Origin: Stagonosporopsis chrysanthemi
Taxonomy: Eukaryota > Ascomycota > Dothideomycetes > Pleosporales > Didymellaceae
Direction of reading: 5' to 3'
Assembly (NCBI GenBank): GCA_022560025.1
Contig: JAFISE010000243.1
Span: 1 to 37,481 of the forward strand
Length of the DNA stretch: 37,481 bases
The position numbers were made by a program, and so were the translations under genes. Positions 20,553-29,893 of the stretch are shown piece by piece (position 1 is the stretch's first letter; every line of letters starts with the position of its first letter). Under the pieces are notes generated by a model. That model had not been told where the DNA came from and did no database searches. It saw nothing but the letters and a program-made list of their open reading frames with translations.

Positions 20553-22795
20553 TCAGTCGTCTGTGAGGTCGATGCAAACAACTGCGTCAAAAATTACTGG
20601 CTGAGCCGGCCTCGAAGCTGATGTGACTCGCGCGGAAGTGGTAATAGGACTCGAAAGGAAATGCTTGAGGCGAGCTGCGCGAACATCATCGACTTCGCTC
20701 GAAGCGACGACATGACTCTGGCTTGCAGTGATCAGTTCATCTGCAGCTTCGCAGGGGACTGCTTCTGAGGTGGAGATTGAAGACGTGCGGGGCTTGCCTT
20801 CCTTCAGGACATGTCGTAATGCGACTGGACTCCTCGATCGTTCGCTATGACTTGTGTTTCCTTGAACAAGATGCGGTGACTCCAAGCTGAGACGAATGGC
20901 GCGAGCAAGATCTTCATCTTCGACCGCTGATGCTTCCGGGGAGCCGAGGTCCACGATGTGCGATAGGGACTCTCGGAGAGGTATTGACTTCTTGGGCTTC
21001 CGTACAGGGGGAAGACGTAAGATCATGTCCTCACTGTCTTCTGGGTTTGACAGATCGGTAAACTTTTGAGCCGCATTTGCTGATGAATGTCTTGTGCGCA
21101 GTTTAGGAGGCGTTGAATTCGGACCCTTGTCAGTGCGTTTGATGTTTGATTGCACTGCTTGTGCGCGCGGTGAAGCATCTTTGGATGCTGAACGTTGCGA
21201 TTTTATCGATTTAGACTTGGTCGGTTGAACTGTGTGAATTGCTCGGGCTGTTTGGATAACTTCCTGTAGCTTCGGCCTCTTATCTGCTAACAGTGGAGAG
21301 CCTTCATCAGAGACATCAACATCTGAGAGTTCTTTACGCTTCATGTTGTTCTTCCTTCCATTCGGGGGAGGTTGCTCAGGAACGTCGCTGGGGAGAGCTT
21401 GTTGAACGAATACTGCAGGGAAGTAATCGCACTCCACGAGATGGCTTGGGTCGAAAGGCACATCTAGTGCGCCATCCCACATTCCCTCACGCTCACCGCC
21501 CTCCAGGTCTTCTCTTCTCAATGAAGTAACTCCGAAAGGGGAGAACGTAATCTTACTTTCGAAGCGACGCAATGCCATAACCTCCTCGTCCTTGCTTGCG
21601 CGCTGCTTGACGAGCTTGATATCATGCACGAGCTTCTTCGCATGTGACCCGGTATTTTGCACCAATGACCGCGTGAGCAGCACAGGCCCGATCCAATGCA
21701 TATATCTCCTTCCCCATATGTTGAAAAAGCTGCTTGTAATACCAAGCAGTTCGCGCTCTCGAATGGGTCGCGGAACACTCAAATCAAGCGACCTGTTTGC
21801 CATTAAGAGCTCGTCGGCTGTAACCTTGGGTCTGTAATAATTCTGCAGGATGTTGAAATCAGGGAAATTAGCAGGTATGGCCAGATTCCGCGCACGAGGT
21901 TGTGTCCTAAGAAAAGCTGCAAGGGAATGACTCCATTCCACACAATCCCTCTGGTTGCGGCATAAACATAGAGACCTCGCAAGACTGCCCTCTTTCACAG
22001 CACTCAATGCTGTTGCTGCTCCACCCACGCAGGCCGACTTCGTTGTAGTCACCGCCAGCGAGCCTGGCAAACAAGACCAAGCCCTCACGGTTCAGCTTTA
22101 GCCTGGCTTCCATGTCAGCCGCTCGGACTACGCGGATCCTCTTGTAGCTCTTCTTCGTGTTTTCCTTGCCTTGGCTTTGGTTTCCTTTCACTTTTGCAGT
22201 TCGGTCGTCGTGGATTCAAAGGCCGCATCCGAACATGAGACAATCCGAGTCCTGAGACCATACAGCATCAACGAGACCCAGTATCTGTAGGCGAGCACAC
22301 TCGGCCTCCGCTTCACCGGGAGCTTCTTGGTACGGAATCCCGAAACAGCGCAGGACCGTTTTAAGGTCACGGGTCACTGCAAAATCTATCCTTCGTCCAG
22401 CTTTCCTTCCTCGTTTTGCCGAAACTCCTTGACTGTCGAAAACAAAGATCAGCTGTATGTTGCGCGTCAAAAGTTTGCAGATACGGAAGAATATCCCTTT
22501 CTCAATTCCCCGGAAGGCCTGCTTGTTGGACGCTGCATCAATCAGCATAACACAATATGATGCTGAGGTAAACATACAGTTGCGAAATTGGACCACTTGT
22601 TCTGGGGATAAGTTGTTGAACCGTCAATCAGCCTCATCGACAGCAATCCGTAGCGGTCTGCCATGCTGCTTGTAATGCTCTTCTGCGAATTGAGCAATAG
22701 GCTTGACTTCTTCAAGCTCGCAAATGGTCTCCCACAGCCTGAAACATCAGCGTTTGACGTTACAACAGTCGAACTGCATACCCTAGGAGGCCCGT
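20553..22795 (-). pseudogene. yen1: Broken Yen1/GEN1 Holliday-junction resolvase gene
   Basis: XPG/Rad2-family resolvase of the GEN1/Yen1 type, which cuts four-way junctions. Reading the minus strand, exon 1 (22782-22795) should encode Met-Gly-x-Pro-Gly, but the start is ACG and the Pro codon reads CTA (Leu). A 43-bp intron (22739-22781) and a 45-bp intron (22533-22577) splice cleanly. Conserved blocks remain: LWETICELEEVKPIAQF, IAVDEA, NIQLIFVFD, the acidic motif APGEAEAECARLQ, DAVWSQDSDCLMFGC, EGLVLFARLAGGDYN. Damage: TGA at 22624-22626 where the family has Trp; TGA at 22216-22218 after FGCGL; and a +1/-2 frameshift near 22023, where GLRG should continue into CGAATALSAVKEG. Downstream, 480 codons stay open to the typical ending IDLTDD. 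I read this as recent loss of function; sequencing error is the alternative. Confidence 0.88.
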
Positions 22796-23083
22796 GATGG
22801 ACTGTTGATGGACGCGGCTTAGCGCGGTTTACGCGTTCGCGTAGAATTCTGAGCTGGTAAAGAATTTCCACTCGCGAGAATGCAAATTGTGCTTCACGGT
22901 CTCATCATTCACACACAAAGATCAGGCATCGACGAGTTTGGACAGTGAAGGAGGTGGGTGCTACCCCACAGGAGTGCGTGGAGCTTCAATTTTAGCGTCT
23001 TGGCTTTGTCGAATCGAGCAGTAGCAGGATAGCGACGCGTCAAGCTGCAAATATACGTTACCAGTAGCTATGTTCTTGTTGTG
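22796..23083 (-). promoter_or_regulatory. Resolvase promoter with MBF (MCB) sites
   Basis: This 288-bp gap carries a perfect palindromic ACGCGT at 22831-22836 and another at 23035-23040, plus cores ACGCG at 22812-22816 and CGCGT at 22838-22842. Three sites fall within 31 bp, 17-47 bp upstream of the ancestral start position. The MCB core is the known binding site of MBF in ascomycetes. Regulation is inferred. The left part also serves as 3' flank of the regulator gene at 23084. Confidence 0.5.
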
Positions 23084-25883
23084 CTAAAATGAACAATCCC
23101 AGCCAGCCACTTCATTGATCTGATCAAAGCCGTGCCATGTCTCGGTTTGAAGATAGGAACTCATTTCCTTCAGTTTTTCCTCCGCGCCCTGGCGCTTCTG
23201 GTTTAATGCATCACCCAGTATTCTCGCGGCGGACAGAGCCATGTCAGACTTCCGTCCCAGGTACCACAGGGCTTGCACACAATCGTCTGCCTCTTGAAAC
23301 GCCTTCTCCGTTTCGATATCGCAATCTACAGAGAAAGAGGACAACAAGCAGTCAGTCTCGAGTAAAATTACCCCTGCTTTTGCAAATGCACGAATCAACA
23401 CTGCGGTCCACGGTTCTGTCAATAAAGCCCCTTCGTTTAGAGCGAAATGAAAGTCCCGTGATTGAGCGAAGGAAGCATCCTCGCGTGGACACGAACATCG
23501 CGCCAGACTCGCGAGCGCTCGACAGTTGCTTCGGCGATAACAAGCCACGAATTCGGTCGAAGTTCGAAGCATCTGCTGGGTTTCCAGCCCGAAGTCAGCA
23601 TCATCCACAATTTCAATCAAATCTGCAAGCAGCAACGTGGCAAGATGCCAATGTCCTGTCAGACAAATATACCATGACTGGATACGGGGCGGCAAAGTGT
23701 TATGGTGCTGGATGCAGTCTCGGATGAATGGAGCATAGAGCTTCTCCCAATGCTCACACACGCTGAGAGCGGCTTTGATGGAGCGTTCAATCCTCTCACC
23801 ATGGCAGTTTCGTAAAAGCAGTGTCTGTATCCGTGTAACCTTGCGAAAGAGAAGGACTTTCACCGGAGCTGCATCACACAGAAGAGCAGCAGCCTCCTCG
23901 AAGGAGCAGGGCCACCGCACGAGGCTACGCTGCATACGATCCCGCTGGTTCGCAAAGAGATGAATGTCCCAAATGCCTTCTGTACTCTTAGGTACAACGG
24001 ATTCGGCATCGCGGTGCATCGAGCCTGTCGCTGTCCTTGGCTCGTTTGCATAAACATTGCTGTCCTCGTCCGACAACACCAATGGTCGTTTGTGCATTGC
24101 CGAAGACAATGTATCGAACATGACTCCTAGCCAGAAAAGTAGGTCGACTGTGCCACGGTCGGCAGCGTCGAAACCATTTGCCGCCGGTTTGTGTTGTCTC
24201 CCACGTCGATTTACTCGAGGCTTGAGTGATATTGTGCCAGCGTGCATTGTCATCCGTGATCTCAGAGCGTGTATGAGTCGAACACCCTTTTCCAGATGTA
24301 CAGGAGCGTCTTCTGCCTCAATCGCAAGGCTGAGCCTCGACATAAGGTCCTCACACTCCTCCACGCCAGTTCCCCCCTCGCTGACTGCCAGACCATTTGT
24401 GTCGGCAAATTCAGTCGCCACTCTCATTTCACTACCAGGGGTATGTGGTCGTTGAGTCAGCGAAAAGACAATCTGTGCAAGCACCAGTCGGAATGATTCG
24501 ACATCTCCGGCATCTTGTAAAGCCACGCGAGCCTCGTTCCAGGCAGCGATCTGTAGCGTTCTGTCAAACTCGATCTCACTCCACGACGAATCTCTATTCT
24601 GGCCTGCGAAAACTCCCCGACTTGCGCTATGGTCGAACGGATACTTGGTTCTGCTACGCTCCGACGATTGAGCCCACTGTGTGGCGAACGAAAATATAGC
24701 CGAGTTGAGAGCTTTGCCAACCGCTTTGTCTTCCATGAAGGTGAGCTGTCGCCCTCTAATCGAAGAGGCTAGCCGATCAAGCCGAAAGACGCGGTGATAC
24801 ATCCGATTCCAATCAGGTCCGCCGTCGTTGGCCAACGAGATATCTGCTTTTGCGCTGTAAGGGCAAGTCCGCTCGGTCAGCCAGCATGAGAGCGCGTTTT
24901 CGAAGCTGTCATGATATATCTTCAGTAGCCCCTCTTTTAAGAATGCTTTGTTCGCAGACGACACAAACTGGGCTGCAAAGGATATGGCTGGACATGGAGG
25001 CGCACCATTTGAGAGCGACGCCGATGAGCCTCGGCGCCTTCGCTTTCGCCCAGTGCGCATAACGGCGCTGTCCAGCCTCGAGCCCGTCTCGCCGCTGCTC
25101 TCTTCATCATTTCGAACGCGGGAATGTCCTCCTTCAGCCGTGTGTTCCACACTTCTGGGTGGAGTCTCAAGAGACGAGCCTCGCCCAGAATCACACGTCG
25201 ATGAGGTGGCATCTTCCTGGAAAACATCGCTGAATCGTTCAAGTCCACCCTTTGCCAAAGCATTTACGCTATCGTACCACAAAGTAGGATCACTTTCCAT
25301 AGCAATGGCTGGCACACCCGGGAAATCGCCGAACATAACACCCAGTTGAGCTGAACTCATCGGGCTCTGGTTTTCCCCCGTGTTCGATCGACATACGTCT
25401 CTCCCAGCTTGAGTGCGCTTCGATGATCTGTTGGTACTTTCAGGAGGGACTGCATTGTTGCTGTTCGTCCGGCGGCGTTTCGTCGGTGGGGCCGGGTTTG
25501 ATGGTGGCTGTGTCGCCTGTAACACCCTTTGCGAGTGGAGCCATTCAAAGGTACAACTCTTCTTCGTCTTTTCACAATTCCCACAAGCAGCTAAAGGGCC
25601 ATACACATCTAGAGGGTCAATTGAGTGCCGAACTCTTTCAGAGCGAATGCTGCTCACCACTGTAGTGGAAGACGCTCGGCTGCTCTCCCGATTTGCTCAC
25701 ATCCAGTAACGAATCCTCTAATATTGCTGCATCGCACGCTCGCTTGCCTTTCCGACACTGATCGCAGCACCGGTTCTGTTTCCTGTTCGTCTTCGAAGAT
25801 TTCGGGGTACTCATCGCCGGAGGCGTGGGCGATGTCCATGCATAATCAAGGAATGACTTTGGTTGTACATCAACAAAATTCAT
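23084..25883 (-). CDS. Zn2Cys6 transcription factor
   Basis: A fungal binuclear zinc cluster regulator acting in the nucleus. Exons 25658-25883 and 23084-25608 give 916 aa; the 49-bp intron (GTGAGC donor, ATTGACC branch, CTCTAG acceptor) interrupts the zinc cluster. The cluster has C40, C43 and C50 (CDQCRKGKRAC), then 33 residues, then C84, C87 and C94 (CGNCEKTKKSC), followed by TFEWLHSQRV as in relatives of the ACR-2-like group. A basic PTKRRR patch and a long Ser-rich linker follow (to about 250), then an all-helical region of the fungal middle-homology type to the end. The start at 25883 is the first ATG of the exon. All frames are open, in contrast to the broken genes on both sides. The target genes are unknown; proximity to the hydrolase/reductase remnants is suggestive only. 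Confidence 0.88.
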
Positions 25884-26501
25884 AGTTTCATACCGGACAG
25901 AACTTCGGAAATAGGAAAGGAAAAGTGAGCAGTGTAGAGAGGAGCGAGAAAAGCCTCCACGCCGCTGACACTTGCCATGTGCAACCCCGCGCGAGCAACT
26001 TACAGGGTTAAGTCTTGGTAGGTCGATGGCTCGATTGGGATTTGCGGGGAAAGCTAACGCAGAGCTAAGCACATCTTCCACGCATTCTACGGCTGCTTGC
26101 ACGGCGAAATGACGAGCGCTTTTGGGTTGATTGGTGTTATCGAACTGCGGCGCGGAGCTTGCAGGATGCGCAGGCTGGGATTTTATCCAATCCTCATAGC
26201 TGTTACTCACTTCTTGCACGTGCGTCTTATCATTGAGCTCCGTGGGACCCGCGATTTGTGGGCTCAGAGCGTCCGACAAATCCAAAGCCCTCAGAGTGCA
26301 ACTATCTTGGGTCGAACCAGCCGGCCGATAAGCATTGAATTCAGCCTGAAACCAAGTCGTTGTTCCCTTATTGTTTCATCGTACCGGGGAGCTGATAAGG
26401 ATATATTAGACTTCTTGCGCAGCTGCTAACCGCTACCAATCCGCCCTGATAGAACCTGGCCTTTGCATTCGCTGGCTCAGCATATACCATGTTTCATCAT
26501 T
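25884..26501. other. Regulator promoter and 3' flank of hydrolase remnant
   Basis: 618 bp upstream of the Zn2Cys6 gene. The minus-strand frame of exon 1 stays open upstream to 26285, but the preceding residues look non-coding and the ATG at 25883 starts the recognisable protein. No repeats or RNA genes seen. Confidence 0.4.
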
Positions 26502-27255
26502 TTAAGCAGCGAGAGCTTGATGCATCTGCCCTTCAACACTGAGCCACAGGCCCAGGACTTTGGCGTCCGCGAAAGGGGGTATCTGGGTGCAAACAATACC
26601 GCCGACCTTGTTATCACGATCGGCCCACCACCAACAGTTAGGAAGCCCAGCCCAGAAGCCCATGCCTTTCGATCTCCGGTCGGGCCTCCATTCATCAACA
26701 TAAATGTCAAACCCCAGCCTTAAGGTGGATTGCCTTCACTTGGATAGATCTCGGGTACGGCATTGGTGAGATCGGGTTTAGCTGCCGATATGCCTCGACG
26801 AGCAAAGTCGGGGAAAAATTCCGATCTGATTGGAAAAACCCCGTGTCAACCGTGGCATTTTCGAGCAGTTTTGCATCAATTGTGGGCGATGTGCCATCAT
26901 TCAAGAGTGTCGCGATGATTTCTGCTTGTTGTCAGCGAGTTTTCTCCGAGCATAACGAGCTTCGGACGATCTACGCGCATAGTCTGAAGGCTTTGCAAAG
27001 CATCCTGCACCACCGCTATTCAAGACATCCTTCACTTCAGAAGGGTCCACGACTAATGGCTTGCGTAGCACGTGATCGAGAGCGATGAGCGACCCGTCCT
27101 TGTCACGATGGTTCACGCATGCGAGCTGCTTCTTCATTTGTGATGTCGGGAACAGAAATGTTCTTCACTCCCAGCGACTCGAATACATACTTGTGGCAAT
27201 AATCATTCAAAGACAATCCCGCCTCACGCTCATTAGGCTCCCATGAGTAGGTCCA
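26502..27255 (-). pseudogene. Remnant of a class C beta-lactamase-like serine hydrolase (EstB/LovD type)
   Basis: The minus strand encodes successive pieces of one protein in changing frames: WTYSW, then EREAGLSLNDYCHKYVFE and SLGVKNIS; HRDKDGSLIALDHVLRKP, SGGAGCFAKPSDYA, LLNDGTSP; DFARRGISAAKPDLTNAVPE; GWGLTFMLMNGG; and FWAGLPNCWWWADRDNKVGG to LWLSVEGQMHQALAA with TAA at 26502-26504. A genuine-looking 53-bp intron (GTAGAT donor, GCTGAC branch, CAG acceptor) splits SDYA from QIIATLLNDG. Damage: the 5' half with the catalytic Ser-x-x-Lys is missing; an internal deletion after YSW; frameshifts near 27140, 26840 and 26675; and TAA at 26720-26722 replacing the Gln of PPQGWG. Family: fungal beta-lactamase/transpeptidase-like esterases. 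No product is possible. Confidence 0.82.
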
Positions 27256-28180
27256 TCTGAGAAGACATCTATCGCGATCGACCAATTAAATTGGGTAGTT
27301 GCAAATCCAGTCTTCATTCTTTGGTAGGCCGCGTAACATCTACGATCTCACTAGGCATACCTGTGAGACTTGCTCTTCTTGGGCCGTATGCGCTATCCAC
27401 AGCCCATGATTTGGTATTTTCAACGGACTATCAACAACACGCTTATCCTATCAACCACAAAGCAGGTAATCGACATGAGTGTTGAGATGATTGAGCGAGA
27501 CCGTGATGAGTATGTGCTGGCGAAAACAACACCATTCCATCATTTCCTACTGCGCATATAAGTTCGATGGGTGCTGTCGAATGGGTTTGCAAAGTCGTTA
27601 CAGGGTACTACCGAGATGGTGGGCAGATAAATACAGATCCTGGAAATATGTGAAGTTACTAAGAATGAGGCCCAGATTGCGTCACAACGTCAAAATCCCA
27701 CATATACGCACAACATCCGAGTTACACAGCAATCATTGTTCGATTTCTCAATACTATCATTAGGATTGAAAACGGACTCTTTGAGTTACTCGTAGTCGCC
27801 ATGTACACTTCACGTACCGCCAAACGCACGATCCAACAACTCCCGTTCTTAGCACGCAAGGGGCACAACGCGATTTTGAAGTCGGACTACATCGAAGACT
27901 GTCGCTGCAGGATCAATGCCAAGGTATTCCACCCTGTATCAGGTGAAGGAACACAGATCAACCAGCTAAGGCAGCTCAGCAATCATTCCTTTGGAACAAC
28001 AACCCTGCCCTGCTTACTTAGGACTAGGATAAGAGATCCTAGTTACTCTTTGTGTATATATCACCTTGATCCATAGAATAAATATCAGAGAACTTGATCA
28101 CTTCACTCATTCGATCTATTCCAAGTAACGGAACCCTGATTAACAACAAAGACATTATCCATGCGATAGGCCAGTAGAGC
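27256..28180. other. Gap between two head-to-head gene remnants
   Basis: These 925 bp should contain the lost 5' halves and shared promoter of the hydrolase and reductase remnants, but I could not recognise the SxxK-bearing N-terminus of the former or the first about 60 residues of the latter. The stretch reads as visibly more AT-rich than its flanks and contains only short ORFs (27291-27485, 27801-28076) without domains. No LTR ends or target duplications were identified. Confidence 0.4.
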
Positions 28181-29296
28181 TGCGAGCGAGTTGTTCTCGT
28201 GTACTCGAAAGGGCTGGATGCTAACAGCGACGTTGTGAAAAATCTCAAGGAGAAACTCGGGGGTTTCATCGTCGGCCAGAAAGCTGGTATTGGCGCACAC
28301 TCGCCATACGAAGATGTGCTAGAAATTACAAGGCTCCTGAACGAGAAGCATGCCGACTGTTTGCTCAGCATTGGAAGCAGCAGCTACTCCGATGCGTGCA
28401 AGATTGCGCGCTTGATGCAGACAAATCTCGATCCTGCGACCTTGGCACCGGAAGCCATGGAGGCCCTAGTCTACCAAGATAAAGGCAAGGCAGAGGGTCT
28501 TTAAGACCCTAATGTAAGGCTCACTCTTGTCCCTACTAGTCTGAGTGCGAGTGAATGGAACAACGAGTCGTCAGCAACTAGTCCCACTACACATGAAAAG
28601 CAGCATTTTGCCAGCGCAAATGCTATATCTGATCTCGTTCTTCTCGACCCGGAGGTTGCATCGACGTCGCCTAGGAAGTTCTGTCTATCATCTGGCATGC
28701 GGGCTGTGGACCACTGCGTGGAATCGACGGTGAATGACAAGTGTAATACCGATGTTTTCTTCCAGATGGAAGAAGCTCTTTCAATCCTTCTGAAAGGACT
28801 CAAGAATTACAAGGATGGCGAAAGCAAAGGCAATCACGACGAGCTTATCGACGGCATCGGTGAATGCCAGCTGGGGAGTCGAAACGCCACGATGGGCTTA
28901 CTTCTCCATGAAATATCTATGGGACTGTCCCACGCCATTGGGCATCAGCTGGGTAGCATTTGTGGTGTGATGCACGGCGTCACGTCATGTATTATGTTGG
29001 TTCTGGTGCTGCGGTACACCTATGAACGGATCGACAAGCAGAAAGAAGTCCAGGAAACAGTACTGGGCATCTGGAACATGGCGTTGAGGACCGAAGACAC
29101 GAGCCTTACTGATGCCGTCGAGAACTTTGTCAAATTCCTGGAGCTACCGCACACGCTGAAGGAAGTCAATGTTACTAGAGACGAAGACTTTGAAAAGATT
29201 GCTGAGAACACTTTGACCGACGTTTTCGGGGCCCAGCAGAGCATTGTAACCAACAAAGACGAGGTGCTGGAGATACTCGATTTAGCCAGAGGGTGA
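28181..29296 (+). pseudogene. Iron-ADH / maleylacetate-reductase-like gene with in-frame stop
   Basis: The fold is the NAD(P)-dependent iron-containing alcohol dehydrogenase family. One frame holds the protein from CERVVLVYSKGLDANS through KAGIGAHSPYEDVLEI, IGSSSYSDACKIA, then TAA at 28502-28504 after KGKAEGL, and continues in the same frame with DPNVRLTLVPTSLSASEWNN, GMRAVDHCVE, LSHAIGHQLG and MHGVTSCIML to TGA at 29294-29296. The three His of the metal site are kept (codons 28712, 28931 and 28973, plus 28943 nearby); the usual Asp ligand position reads Arg in GMRAVDH, as in maleylacetate reductases. The TAA most simply derives from a Lys codon. The first about 60 residues are not found: the frame hits TAG at 28175-28177. 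Probably non-functional. Confidence 0.8.
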
Positions 29297-29893
29297 GTTG
29301 ATCTACAGCAATCTACGTGTATGCTTCCAATCGAGCAGCACATTGGCCACGTTTGTATGTGCCGTGAAGTTGCTGGCTAAACCAGAAGTGTGCGCTAGAC
29401 TGCCGAATGACTGCCGGCCTTTGCCGGATCAACTCCACCAATCATGGCAGCTACGACCGTCATCGCCTCAGCAATCAGCCGCAACCGCGTAACAGCAACA
29501 TCATCCAACACGTTCTTACAGCTTGCGTCCCCACTTATTCGTCAACGTGCTCGCATGAAGACCCACTGTTCTGGCCAAAGCCTCCGAGCAGTTGAGCCTC
29601 AAACATCGGCAATAGCTTACAAAACAGCTTTTTCGGCATTCCCACCGCAAAAGCTGGACGGCCCACCCTGAAGTGATTCGTGGCCAGGTACACGAGTACG
29701 TCTTCACTTTGTTCAGTCACGATGACGCAAGGAACATGGAGTGAGCAACAAGGGTGAGCTGCAACGAGAATGACTTCATCCTGAATTGCAGCTTGCGCAC
29801 ATGCGCGCGCGGGAGGATAAAACCACCTGAATATCTTGCAGCATGGCGTCCAATATTTACATACGCTTCCACACAAAATCATAATCTCTAAAC
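29297..29893. promoter_or_regulatory. Catalase 5' region
   Basis: 597 bp between the reductase remnant and the catalase start. It must hold the catalase promoter; no canonical TATA box was seen, only GATAAAA near 29815. A minus-strand ORF (29535-29972) and plus-strand fragments look protein-like in places, but I recognise no family. Confidence 0.35.

Noticed and set aside
22216..22626. TGA read as tryptophan (alternative code)
   Set aside because: Other genes here, such as the MFS transporter and the secreted-protein gene, end with TGA at the expected C-terminus.
20553..22795. Repeat-induced point mutation as cause of the resolvase stops
   Set aside because: The TGG to TGA change implied at 22624 is a CpC rather than CpA change on the other strand, and the gene is not strongly AT-enriched; only the Pro to Leu codon (CTA) fits CpA to TpA.
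20553..22795. Hidden introns explaining the two TGA codons and the frameshift
   Set aside because: Possible GT-AG pairs around each lesion would remove conserved residues (VDEADxRFNNLSPE, FGCG, GGDYN) or break the frame.
27270..27290. Ser-Ile-Ala-Ile-Asp string upstream of the hydrolase remnant
   Set aside because: It resembles the YSxGID motif of the family, but the better match is the in-order WTYSW at 27241-27255; the first is probably chance.
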